Shown in pieces: positions 15,813-23,513 of a stretch of 64,000 nt of DNA (within the stretch, counting starts at the first letter, position 1; every line of letters starts with the position of its first letter). The position numbers and the translations under genes are program-made. A model generated the notes under the pieces. That model was given only the letters and a program-made list of their open reading frames with translations, was not told where the DNA came from and made no database searches. Origin of the DNA: Virgisporangium aliadipatigenens (GTDB taxonomy: Bacteria > Actinomycetota > Actinomycetes > Mycobacteriales > Micromonosporaceae); contig NZ_BOPF01000032.1 of assembly GCF_016863615.1 (NCBI RefSeq), positions 62,001-126,000 of the forward strand, given 5' to 3'.

Positions 15813-16609
15813 GCGCACTCGCCCATCACGGCCCCGCCCCCACACCCCGAGCGCCCACGGCCCGTGATCTCGGCCCGTGCGCCCGCTGTCGGGCGCCGTG
15901 CCTGCGCTACGGACCCACCGGCAACCCCGTGTGCGCCGCGTGCGGCGGTCCGTCCCGCGCACTCCCGGCACGACCGAAGATGCGGCCCCACCCGATCGTG
16001 CCGCCGATCGCGGTGCCGAGTCTCGTCGGTGCGGCACTCGCGTACGCGGTGCACGGGTGGCCGGTGTTCCTATTGCTGCCGCCAGACAGGACACCGCCCA
16101 CGGTTGGCCGGTCCATCCAGCACGGCGGAGCCACCCGCGACCCGGCGCGGATCCGCGCGATGGTCGACCGGTACCCCGCCGGGCTGCTGGCGATCCAGAC
16201 CGGGGCCGCGTCCGGTCTCGCGGCGATCGAGGTCGACCCGGACGGCGGCGGCCGACGTTCTCTCGCGGCGCTCGACGCGGACGGGTTGCTGCCCGGCACG
16301 CTCATGGCCGACACCGGCTCCGGGAAGCTCCACCTGATCTACGCCCACCCGGGCGTGCCGATCCGTTCCGGCACAAGGCTTCTCGGCCCCGGGATCGGCG
16401 TGCAGGCCGACGGCGGGTACATCGTGGTGTCCCCGTCGCGGCACCCGCGCACCGGCGGCCTGTACCGGTGGCACGGCGGTAGCCCGTTCACGCACCCACC
16501 CGCAGCCCTGCACCCCCGGCTCGCGGCACGGCTGGCGAAGACCCCACCGCACCGGCGACATCTCACGCTCGCCCCCGATCCGGCCGTTTCCGAAAGGCAT
16601 ACGAGGTGA
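15809..16609 (+). CDS. Bifunctional DNA primase/polymerase (prim-pol domain)
   Basis: The 266-residue protein makes primers for phage DNA replication. An N-terminal Cys cluster (CARCRAPC and CAACG) resembles a zinc finger. The prim-pol core follows: AALAYAVHGWPVFLL, then the metal-binding acidic motif AAIEVDPDGGG, TGSGKLHLIY and GIGVQADGGYIVVSPS. There is no helicase domain; a host helicase or a separate loader must be used. The start GTG at 15809 overlaps the previous stop, and its own stop overlaps the next GTG at 16606. Confidence 0.85.
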   Translation: MSALAHHGPAPTPRAPTARDLGPCARCRAPCLRYGPTGNPVCAACGGPSRALPARPKMRPHPIVPPIAVPSLVGAALAYAVHGWPVFLLLPPDRTPPTVGRSIQHGGATRDPARIRAMVDRYPAGLLAIQTGAASGLAAIEVDPDGGGRRSLAALDADGLLPGTLMADTGSGKLHLIYAHPGVPIRSGTRLLGPGIGVQADGGYIVVSPSRHPRTGGLYRWHGGSPFTHPPAALHPRLAARLAKTPPHRRHLTLAPDPAVSERHTR

Positions 16610-17523
16610 GAGAGCTACGCCAGGTCGGGCGGTTCGAGTGGGAACAGATCATCCTGCGCGCCCGGCTGACCGGCGTCATTGCCGGCAACGGCAAAGGCAC
16701 CCGCGGCGGTGTCTCGGCCGCTGCGTTCAAGGCCGTCGCGCTGGCCTGGGCGTCGCACGCGAACGCGGACGGCAGCGAGGTCTTCCCCGGTGACGCGACC
16801 CTCGCGGTGGAGGCCGAGGTCGGTCTCCAGGTCGCGCAGGCGGTCAAGAAGAAGCTCGTCGAGCTGGGCCTGACCGAGCGGGTGCGGGCCGGCTTCCGGC
16901 GCCAGCGCTACGGCGACGAGTACCGGCTGACGCTGCCGTCCGATCTCCTTGACGTCCTCGACGTGCTGACCCCGGCCGCGGTGAAGGCCGCCGCCGCAGC
17001 CGCCTACGCGAAACGCCGCGGACGTCGTGGGGGATCCGACGGATACCCCACACAGCCTCTCCCCCTCGATGGTGTGGGGGATCTGGTGGACACCCCACAC
17101 GCCGAGCCGGACGAGATCCGTGGGGGATCCGATGGCACGCACAACGGGGCTTGTGGGGGATCCGATGGCACGCATGTGGGGGATCCGACGGCACGCGATA
17201 CCAACCCCAGACCAACCCCGTCAGGACCAACCCCACCGATAGCTGATCTTCGTACGGCCGTCACCGCTTCACGCGCGAGCCCACCCGCACAAGATCGAAA
17301 TTCTGCGCCGAAGAAGAAGTGCGAGCACGGCTTCCCGATCGCGTTCCGGCCCGACGGCGCCTCCACCTGTGCGCTGTGCCGCCGCGCCGCCAAACCGCCC
17401 GAACCGCAGCCCCAGCCCGCGCTACGCCTCATCCACGGAGGAGCCATGACCTCGCCGACCGTCCAGCCAAACGACCTCGATGAGAAGCACACCACCGTCG
17501 CTGATGCCGCGGGAACGGCATGA
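16606..17523 (+). CDS. Winged-helix replication protein carrying iterons in its gene
   Basis: The 305-residue protein has an N-terminal winged helix-turn-helix of the replication-initiator type (FKAVALAWASHANADGSEVFPG then EVGLQVAQAVKKKLVELGL). A low-complexity GGSDG-rich middle (about residues 140-200) is encoded by repeated DNA. A C-terminal Cys motif (CEHGFPIAF then CALC) may bind zinc. The DNA repeats at 17027-17196 look like initiator-binding iterons, as in lambdoid O genes. It follows the prim-pol gene with a 4-bp overlap and ends with an ATGA overlap to the next gene. Confidence 0.75.
   Translation: MRELRQVGRFEWEQIILRARLTGVIAGNGKGTRGGVSAAAFKAVALAWASHANADGSEVFPGDATLAVEAEVGLQVAQAVKKKLVELGLTERVRAGFRRQRYGDEYRLTLPSDLLDVLDVLTPAAVKAAAAAAYAKRRGRRGGSDGYPTQPLPLDGVGDLVDTPHAEPDEIRGGSDGTHNGACGGSDGTHVGDPTARDTNPRPTPSGPTPPIADLRTAVTASRASPPAQDRNSAPKKKCEHGFPIAFRPDGASTCALCRRAAKPPEPQPQPALRLIHGGAMTSPTVQPNDLDEKHTTVADAAGTA
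17027..17196. repeat. Iteron array, candidate prophage replication origin
   Basis: A 21-bp unit (GTGGGGGATCCGAYGGCACG plus C) occurs at 17120-17140, 17153-17173 and 17176-17196. Related units at 17027-17053 and 17072-17100 pair GTGGGG with CCCCAC as inverted repeats. All lie in one direction inside the replication protein gene, as do origins in other temperate phages. Confidence 0.7.
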
Positions 17524-17786
17524 GCACGGCCGTGGGACTGGTCCGCTCGGTCGCGGGGCCGCTCGGCGTCCGGTCCTGCCCGCGCTGCGCCGTGGCCGTC
17601 TGGACAGCCGTCACCGCCGGGGTCCCGGTTCACATCGACCCGGCGTGCGTCAACGCCGACGGCCTCGACGCCGCCGGCCTTTCGGGGCGATGGGCGTTCA
17701 GCCTCGACCGCCAGCCGGACGGAGTCCGTGTGGCGCACCGCTGCCGCGAACCGGTCCCCGACGCGCACCGCGCACCGCCCGCCTGA
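17520..17786 (+). CDS. Hypothetical phage protein
   Basis: The ATG at 17520 overlaps the previous TGA, giving 88 residues. A CPRC motif near residue 20 with a later HIDPACVN and HRC suggests a small zinc site (VRSCPRCAVAVWTAV). No family recognised. Its coupling to the replication protein marks it as part of the early operon. Confidence 0.6.
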   Translation: MSTAVGLVRSVAGPLGVRSCPRCAVAVWTAVTAGVPVHIDPACVNADGLDAAGLSGRWAFSLDRQPDGVRVAHRCREPVPDAHRAPPA

Positions 17787-17817
17787 GATCACCGAACCAC
17801 GCCGGAGGAACGACGAG

Positions 17818-18177
17818 TTGAGCACGCACCGCAAACGGCGGGGAGCCGCCACCCAACGCATCGCCGCTGACGCCTGGAAAGCCGACGGCTGGCCCTACGC
17901 CGAACCCGTCGGCGCCGGCATCCCGGGCCGAGACCTCACCGGAACCCCGGGCATCGGGATCGAGGTCAAAGCCCGCCGCGACCTCGACCTCACCGGATGG
18001 CTGCGCCAAGCCGTCCGCAACGCCGACGCAGACATCCCCGTCCTGCTCGTACGCCCCGACAGGTACGGCCCGGCCACCGTCGACCAGTGGCCCGCCATCG
18101 TCCCGCACGCCGTCCTGCGCCGCCTCCTGCGCGCCGCCGGCTACGGCACCCCGACCGACACCGGGAGCGCGAAGTGA
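17818..18177 (+). CDS. PD-(D/E)XK nuclease, putative Holliday junction resolvase
   Basis: A TTG at 17818 gives 119 residues. The core ATQRIAADAWKADGWPYAEPVG, then GRDLTGTPGIGIEVKARR, shows the D-x(n)-E-x-K active-site pattern of PD-(D/E)XK enzymes in a small single-domain protein. Resolvases of this type clear branched DNA before packaging. Its stop overlaps the next GTG at 18174. A longer upstream start is possible but would overlap the preceding gene. Confidence 0.65.
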   Translation: MSTHRKRRGAATQRIAADAWKADGWPYAEPVGAGIPGRDLTGTPGIGIEVKARRDLDLTGWLRQAVRNADADIPVLLVRPDRYGPATVDQWPAIVPHAVLRRLLRAAGYGTPTDTGSAK

Positions 18178-18791
18178 TCGACCGGGAACACCTGCTGCAC
18201 CGCATCGCCCAGGACGTGACCGCGCTCGTCGACCCGTACGACCACGCCGAATCGGTCGAGGTGCAGGACGGACCGCGACGCCGACGTCGGCGGATCATCA
18301 CCCGACACCCCCCGCTGCTCGACCAGCTCGCCGACGCGGTCGAGCCCTCCCGGGCCGCGGCCGGTGGCGGGCTGCGCGGCTACGCCTCCACGCCGTCCGC
18401 GCGGCTCGACGCGGTCGACCGGCTCCTCGCCATCGACGCCGGAGCCGCGATGTGGCTGACGGTCCGCCTCGGCGAACCGCTCCGCGCGGACACCCCGGCG
18501 AACCTGCGCGGACTCGTCGGCGCGGCGCACTGGTTCGACGATGACAACCTCGCCGACCTGGCCGCCGCCGTCCGCGGCTGGCACACCTGGGCGCGCACCG
18601 TCACCGGATGGGACACCCCACCGTGGCGACCCAACGCCCCCTGCCCCGCCTGCGAATACAACGGCGGGCTCCGCGTCCGGCTCGGCACCGGCACCGCCAT
18701 CTGCGTCGAGTGCGGCGCCGCGTGGGACGCCGACACCATCAGCACCCTCGGCCGCTACGTCCGCACCTACACCGAGGTAGCCGCGCCGTAA
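18174..18791 (+). CDS. Hypothetical phage protein with C-terminal zinc ribbon
   Basis: The 205-residue protein is mainly alpha-helical (HRIAQDVTALVDPYDHAES; ARLDAVDRLLAIDAGAAMWL), then a C-terminal zinc ribbon CPACEYNGGLRVRLGTG with ICVEC. This layout is common in actinophage early regions, but its role is not known to me. It ends the early operon before a 224-bp gap and the IS insertion; I see no gene in that gap. Confidence 0.7.
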   Translation: MIDREHLLHRIAQDVTALVDPYDHAESVEVQDGPRRRRRRIITRHPPLLDQLADAVEPSRAAAGGGLRGYASTPSARLDAVDRLLAIDAGAAMWLTVRLGEPLRADTPANLRGLVGAAHWFDDDNLADLAAAVRGWHTWARTVTGWDTPPWRPNAPCPACEYNGGLRVRLGTGTAICVECGAAWDADTISTLGRYVRTYTEVAAP

Positions 18792-19019
18792 ATGAGTTGG
18801 CGCTCGCCCCGACACGCGTCATAGTGGTCTCGGCGCCCGCAGTGTCTCCGCTGCCCGGGCGTCTCTTCATCTCCACCCGCGAAGAGCCCACCGCGCTCCC
18901 CTTCCGTGGTGCGGCCGGTCCCATTACAGCGCGCCCGCCGACGATGAGCGGCCCCCAAGACGACACTCGCCGTTGAGCGTGCCCAAACCGGGCCGGATTG
19001 CAGCCGCGAGCCAGACTAG

Positions 19020-20459
19020 TACTCCAGCAGGAGATCCGTTCTGACCTGCGCTGACGGTGTGTTTTTGTCCGGCGATGGCAGACAGCCACCGTCGAGCCTG
19101 AAGGTTGTGTGGACCGAACAGGATGCGGCGGTGGCTGCGGCTTACAGGGTAGATGCCCGGCGATGGGCTGGGCTGTTCGACGGGTTGATGGACACGATCG
19201 GGGCGCGGTTCGCCCGGCCGGAACCTCGCCGCCGGGTCCGCGACTTCGTCGCGGGACTGCTGGCGCCGTTGCCGGTGAAGAACTGCTGGACGATCGCCGA
19301 GCACGCCGGTGACGACGGTCCGGGCGGGATGCAGGACCTGATCGGCCGGGCCAGTTGGGACGACGCTTTGGTGCGCGCTGACGTGCGTGACTTCGTCGCG
19401 CAGCGGCTGGGTCACGCCGACGGAATCCTGGTCGTGGACGAGACCGGCGATCTGAAGAAGGGCGTCCACACTGTCGGGGTCCAACGCCAATATTCAGGAA
19501 CGGCGGGGAAGATCGAGAACTGCCAGCTCGCGGTACACCTGTCGTATGCGTCCCCGCTCGGGCACACGCTGGTCGATGTCGCGCTCTATTTGCCGCGCTC
19601 GTGGGCCGACGATCCGCAGCGGCGGACGGAGGCAGGCGTTCCGGACTCGGTCACCTTCGCCACGAAGCCTCAGTTGGCGCGAGCGTTGATCGACACCGCG
19701 GTCGCTGGCGGGCTGCCGTGCCGGTGGGTGACCGGCGACGAGGCATACGGCGGCGACCCGCACCTCGCCACCGCGCTGCGTGCACACCAGCTCGGCTATG
19801 TCCTGGCGGTGGCCTGCACGCACCGGGTGCCGACGGGGCACGGTGTCCAGCAGTCCGGCCAGATCGCCGCCGCGCTGCCTTCAACCGCGTGGCAGCGAAT
19901 GTCGGCGGGCGACGGCGCGAAAGGATTCCGTTACCACGACTGGGCATTCGTCGACCTGCCCAAGGCCGAAGACCAGCACGGCGGTCGGCACTGGATGCTG
20001 ATCCGCCGCAACCGCACCACCGGCGAGTTGGCGTTCTACCGGTGCTGGTCACCGCATCCGGTGCCGCTGCACCACCTGGTCACGGTCGCCGGCCGACGCT
20101 GGAGCATCGAGGAATCGTTCCAGGCAACCAAATCCGGGCTCGGTCTCGACCAGCATCAGCACCGCCGCTGGAAGGCATGGCACCGCTGGACCACGCTCGT
20201 CATCGCCGCGCACGCATTTCTCACTGCCGCAGCAACGCTCAGCACCAGCAGCGTTACCAGCGTTCCGGACGGTCTGATCGCGATCACCGTCAACGAACTC
20301 CGCCGACTGTTCCACGCCCTGATCATCGAACCCGCCCGACCCCGAGCCGACGCCATCACCTGGTCCATCTACCGCCGACGCCACCAACACGCCGCCAAAA
20401 CCAGCCACTACACCCGACAAGCCCTCACCGAGCCATAAAACGGATCTCCTGCTGGAGTA
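19020..20459 (+). mobile_element. IS701-family insertion sequence
   Basis: A 1440-bp element with perfect 21-bp terminal inverted repeats at 19020-19040 and 20439-20459 (outer bases TACTCCAGCAGGAGATC). It is flanked by a CTAG target duplication at 19016-19019 and 20460-20463, matching the 4-bp YTAR targets of IS701 elements. It holds one transposase gene. Intact ends suggest recent insertion into the prophage. Its right end stops 15 bp before the start codon of the HEPN gene. Confidence 0.93.
19059..20438 (+). CDS. IS701-family DDE transposase
   Basis: The 459-residue transposase starts at a GTG at 19059. It shows the IS701 pattern PVKNCWTIAEHAG, then the first catalytic Asp in ILVVDETGDLKKG, the second in WVTGDEAYGG, and the Glu in RRWSIEESFQATKSGLGLDQ. 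Length and motifs are complete, so it may be active. A start further in (near VWTEQDAAVAAAYR) is possible. Confidence 0.93.
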   Translation: MFLSGDGRQPPSSLKVVWTEQDAAVAAAYRVDARRWAGLFDGLMDTIGARFARPEPRRRVRDFVAGLLAPLPVKNCWTIAEHAGDDGPGGMQDLIGRASWDDALVRADVRDFVAQRLGHADGILVVDETGDLKKGVHTVGVQRQYSGTAGKIENCQLAVHLSYASPLGHTLVDVALYLPRSWADDPQRRTEAGVPDSVTFATKPQLARALIDTAVAGGLPCRWVTGDEAYGGDPHLATALRAHQLGYVLAVACTHRVPTGHGVQQSGQIAAALPSTAWQRMSAGDGAKGFRYHDWAFVDLPKAEDQHGGRHWMLIRRNRTTGELAFYRCWSPHPVPLHHLVTVAGRRWSIEESFQATKSGLGLDQHQHRRWKAWHRWTTLVIAAHAFLTAAATLSTSSVTSVPDGLIAITVNELRRLFHALIIEPARPRADAITWSIYRRRHQHAAKTSHYTRQALTEP

Positions 20460-20474
20460 CTAGGGTACGTCGAC

Positions 20475-21764
20475 ATGGAGGCAGTCAACGTTCGCGAAGC
20501 AATGCAGCTAATGCCACAGGTGGAGCAGCGGGCAAAAGAAGCGAAGCTTTCATACGCTTTCGAGATAGAGTCAGCCGAGTACTCGGCTATTCGAGTCTCG
20601 ATACCGCGACTTGGCGGAACACCCCGCGACATTCTAATTTCACCAGAGAATGTCGCATTCTACTTGGCAGCAAACTTCGAGCATTGGTCGTTCATAGAAG
20701 ACCGCTTCGCGATCGATCGCGGCGACACAAAAGAGGTCGAACTCGCCCTCTCGCCACACAGTTTCACTGACGCTAGGCGCCTCATGCAACTCGGAGGTTA
20801 CCAAGAATTCGCAGGAGCGATACTCAAGCGCGAATTCACGAACGAAATGGTTGTTGAATTCGCACAACGGCCGCAAAATAGCCTGCGAATCCGGATCGGA
20901 CGATCAACTCCCGCCCTTCAAATGTCGGGCATCGGCGACTCCCGGGGCGACATTGTTCGAACCATAGCGAGCCTGTTCATCGCCGGCCTTAGCGGAGAAA
21001 GTAGGCGTCCCGAGCGCCTGGCAGCAGTAATTGCGGACATCACGAACGCAACCTTGTTCGACCTAGCGGTGGTCAACGGCATAAACGTTGAAGCCATGGA
21101 TTATCCGAGGCTAGAAGTAGTAACCGCACAACGCTTCAACACGGGACCAACGCCCCGGGTTCCACAGTCGCGCTATTCACCCGAGGCAAGTTCGCTTTTT
21201 CGCTACGCTCAGAGCGCCGACAGACAGCCCTTACTTCGCTTCTTGGCCTTCTATCAAGTAATGGAGCATTTCTTTCCAACCTACACAGAAATCGACACCC
21301 TGGACCGCATTCGCCAAATAGTCATCGATCCGTCGTTTAACTCTGACGATAGGACGAAACTCGCCCGACTCGCACAGGCCATACGGTCCAAAAGTTTTCC
21401 ATCCGAAAAAGAACAGATACGATCTACCATTCAGCATTGCGTCGACGTCGACGATTTAAAAGCATTCATTAACGAAAGCCCCGAGCGCGCCAAGTTCGTC
21501 GGACTCAAAAAGGATGGCCTGAGGTACGTTAGGCAAATCTCACAGAATGATCAAAGCACACCGCTTACCTCACAGGTTGCGGATCGTATTTACGAAATTA
21601 GGTGTCGCATTGTTCATGCGAAGGATGGTGGCGGTCCAATGCAAGCGGAACTACTGCTGCCCTTTGGATCCGAAGCGAAACTACTCGGTCATGACATCGA
21701 CATTGCCCGGTTCGTGGCAGAAAAGATCTTGGTTGCGAATGCCCGCCCGACGTCCTGGGCTTAA
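20475..21764 (+). CDS. HEPN-domain protein, candidate defence cargo
   Basis: A 429-residue protein, clearly less GC-rich than its neighbours and so probably acquired separately. The N-terminal half is beta-rich (FEIESAEYSAIRVSIPRLGG; DILISPENVAFYLAANFEHW). The C-terminal half is helical and ends in VADRIYEIRCRIVHAKDGG, holding the HEPN RNase signature R376-x4-H381. HEPN proteins are often abortive-infection RNases or toxins; that role here is inferred. It stands alone between the replication and packaging modules, a usual cargo site. The start ATG at 20475 has a weak ribosome site and the IS ends just upstream. Confidence 0.65.
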   Translation: MEAVNVREAMQLMPQVEQRAKEAKLSYAFEIESAEYSAIRVSIPRLGGTPRDILISPENVAFYLAANFEHWSFIEDRFAIDRGDTKEVELALSPHSFTDARRLMQLGGYQEFAGAILKREFTNEMVVEFAQRPQNSLRIRIGRSTPALQMSGIGDSRGDIVRTIASLFIAGLSGESRRPERLAAVIADITNATLFDLAVVNGINVEAMDYPRLEVVTAQRFNTGPTPRVPQSRYSPEASSLFRYAQSADRQPLLRFLAFYQVMEHFFPTYTEIDTLDRIRQIVIDPSFNSDDRTKLARLAQAIRSKSFPSEKEQIRSTIQHCVDVDDLKAFINESPERAKFVGLKKDGLRYVRQISQNDQSTPLTSQVADRIYEIRCRIVHAKDGGGPMQAELLLPFGSEAKLLGHDIDIARFVAEKILVANARPTSWA

Positions 21765-21782
21765 CGATGCTGGCAGGATGCC

Positions 21783-22091
21783 GTGACCTCGTGGGAGGGA
21801 TCCACCCGCCGGGAACGGCTCCCCGACGACTGGACGGTGCGCCGCGCGCACACCCTCGTCCGAGATGGCTATCGATGCACCGCGGTCCTTGCACCACACG
21901 GGAAGCGATGTGACCAGGCCGCGACCGACGTCGACCACATCCGGCCCGGTGACGACCACGACGAGGCCAACCTCACCGCGCTTTGCAAGTGGCACCACAG
22001 CCGTAAGAGCGCCGCCGAGGGAGGGCGCGCCGCCGCGGCCGTTCGAGCGCCACGTCACCGCCCGCCCGAACCACACCCTGGAGAACTGTGA
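21783..22091 (+). CDS. HNH endonuclease (packaging-associated)
   Basis: A GTG at 21783 gives 102 residues. The HNH fold is seen in RAHTLVRDGYRC, then CDQAATDVDHIRPGDDHDEANL and ALCKWHHSRKSA, with paired cysteines for a zinc knuckle. HNH genes just ahead of terminase are common in HK97-like phages and help the terminase cut concatemers. It overlaps the following small gene by 4 bp. Confidence 0.88.
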   Translation: MTSWEGSTRRERLPDDWTVRRAHTLVRDGYRCTAVLAPHGKRCDQAATDVDHIRPGDDHDEANLTALCKWHHSRKSAAEGGRAAAAVRAPRHRPPEPHPGEL

Positions 22092-22312
22092 CGCGTGTAG
22101 TGATCATCAACCCCGTCGGCGGACATGAGCAGGGCACAGCCGTTGACTACGACCCACACACCGCAGAGTGGCTTGCCGAACGCGGTTACGTCGCGACCGT
22201 CGATGAGCCCGAGCTGTCCGCGCCGGCGACCGAACCGCCGCCAGCTCCACGCCGCAAGCGGGCCGGCGCTCCGCCGCCCATTACGGAAGGTGACGACCGG
22301 AGTGGGGGGTGA
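22088..22312 (+). CDS. Small hypothetical phage protein
   Basis: A GTG at 22088, overlapping the HNH stop, gives 74 residues. The N-terminal part (TRVVIINPVGGHEQGTAVDYD, then EWLAERGYVATVDEP) looks like a small folded domain, and the C-terminal half is Pro/Ala-rich. No family recognised. Co-transcribed with the HNH gene. Confidence 0.55.
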   Translation: MTRVVIINPVGGHEQGTAVDYDPHTAEWLAERGYVATVDEPELSAPATEPPPAPRRKRAGAPPPITEGDDRSGG

Positions 22313-22443
22313 CCCCCTGGGCGGGGGCGCACCCACCGGAACGTCATAGCATCCCCGGTCCTGTACGGGTTTACTACTCGCGATAATGCACTGAGAGTGA
22401 TCGGCGATCGCCCCGCGAGGACGATCGCCTCTCGACTAGACGG

Positions 22444-22668
22444 CTACGAACTGCGTCCGAAGTAGACGCCAATTGCGGTAACGGCCGCTGCACCTAAACC
22501 ACCGACTGCGGTAAGTGCGGCAGCAGGTGCATTAACGATTGCCAGTCCCGTGACGGCTGCGAGGCTGCTCCCAGCCAACGACGCGCAATACACCGCTACT
22601 CGTCCACGCTCGCTTGCACTTCCACGACCCTGCCGATGTGGTCTGGAATGGCTCCTACGTACGCTCAT
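22444..22668 (-). CDS. Small two-helix membrane protein (minus-strand cargo)
   Basis: The ATG at 22668 (MSVRRSHSRPHRQ) follows GGAGGG and gives 74 residues. A basic N-terminus is followed by two hydrophobic segments (AVYCASLAGSSLAAVTGLAIV and APAAALTAVGGLGAAAVTAI). It stands opposite to the phage late operon between the HNH and terminase genes, so it is probably expressed in the lysogen. Function unknown; superinfection exclusion is a possibility without direct support. Confidence 0.5.
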   Translation of the reverse strand: MSVRRSHSRPHRQGRGSASERGRVAVYCASLAGSSLAAVTGLAIVNAPAAALTAVGGLGAAAVTAIGVYFGRSS

Positions 22669-22709
22669 ACAGCCCTCCGAACTTGCTCCTGGAAACCTGG
22701 AGGCGCAAG

Positions 22710-22737
22710 GGCGGCCTGCTAGCCACAGCAGGCCGCC
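22710..22737. terminator. Strong hairpin upstream of the late operon
   Basis: GGCGGCCTGCT (22710-22720) and AGCAGGCCGCC (22727-22737) form a perfect 11-bp stem with a six-base loop, followed on the plus strand by TTCT. It could end rightward early transcription. Confidence 0.55.
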
Positions 22738-22845
22738 TTCTAATGCACAGCGGATGCCGCCCTTGCTGCCTTGCAGAATTCTCGGACGGGCCGATTGACC
22801 CCGCTTAACGGAGGGCCGCCACAAATGGCGACAAAGGGGACTTCC

Positions 22846-22863
22846 TTGACAGTGGGTATACCC
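22846..22863 (+). promoter_or_regulatory. Candidate late promoter/operator
   Basis: A consensus TTGACA (22846-22851) is followed at once by the 10-bp palindrome GGGTATACCC (22854-22863). No convincing -10 hexamer is seen at 17 bp. It lies 220 bp upstream of the terminase small subunit, the first gene of the long late operon. The palindrome suggests an activator or repressor site. Confidence 0.35.
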
Positions 22864-23087
22864 CCACCAAACCTAGTAACGACTAGCCGGAGTTTCGGTA
22901 ACGGTGCAAATTGCCACTCTGACCGTTGAGTCAATCGACGTAAATTTATATATGCAGGTCACACCATCGCACCTGTGATCAGGATCACTATTTCTAGCAT
23001 CTCCGGAAGATCATCCCTGCCGTGATTCAGCTCTTACCTCGACTCGACGGACAGTCAGTCCGTCGCGATTGGTTGGAGGGAGCAGAT

Positions 23088-23513
23088 ATGGGCACCCGTG
23101 GGCCAGTCCCGAAGAGATCGGTCGAGCGTCGACGCCGGAACTCAACCGGAATCACCACTCAAGTACAGCCGCAAAGTCAGCTCAACGCACCACCGCTGGA
23201 CTTTCCAGCCCACCCCGTAGCCGCACGGTGGTACGCCTCTCTCGCCGAGTCCGGCCAGTCACACTTCTACGAACCGTCGGATTGGGCCGCGGCCTGCCTG
23301 GTCGCCTTCGACCTGACCCGGCATCTGAACTCCGGGCGAGTGTCGGCGCAGATGCTCGCTGCGCTGTGGTCGGCGATGGGCGACCTGCTCACCACCGAGG
23401 CCGCTCGGCGCCGGGTGCGCATGGAGATCGACCGCAGCGTCGACGACGGTGAGGCCGACGCGGCGCGGGTCGCGGTGATGGCGGCGTACCGCCGTGGCGT
23501 TGGGGCGTCGTGA
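23088..23513 (+). CDS. Terminase small subunit
   Basis: The ATG at 23088 after GGAGGGAG gives 141 residues starting MGTRGPVPKRSVERRRRN, the usual opening of P27-type small terminases. The rest is helical (WYASLAESGQSHFYEPSDWAAACLVAFDLTRHL), as in DNA-recognition subunits. It overlaps the large subunit start by 20 bp. It binds the packaging site and loads the large subunit. Confidence 0.85.
   Translation: MGTRGPVPKRSVERRRRNSTGITTQVQPQSQLNAPPLDFPAHPVAARWYASLAESGQSHFYEPSDWAAACLVAFDLTRHLNSGRVSAQMLAALWSAMGDLLTTEAARRRVRMEIDRSVDDGEADAARVAVMAAYRRGVGAS

Larger units (their letters stand above)
22669..23087. other. Non-coding stretch before the terminase genes
   Basis: About 420 bp with no gene I can support. 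It holds a strong hairpin at 22710-22737 and a promoter-like site near 22846 (TTGACA followed by the palindrome GGGTATACCC, 22854-22863). It is the likely control region of the late operon. Confidence 0.5.

Noticed and set aside
17027-17196. CRISPR array
   Set aside because: Repeats are unevenly spaced (33 and 23 bp), only three exact copies, and lie inside a replication protein gene; iterons explain them better.
18739-19089. Leftward frame crossing the left IS end
   Set aside because: It spans the IS junction, so it cannot be an ancestral gene, and it is antisense to a supported phage gene at its end.
22740-22934. 64-residue leftward frame before terminase
   Set aside because: Lies in a promoter-like region with no ribosome site or recognisable features.
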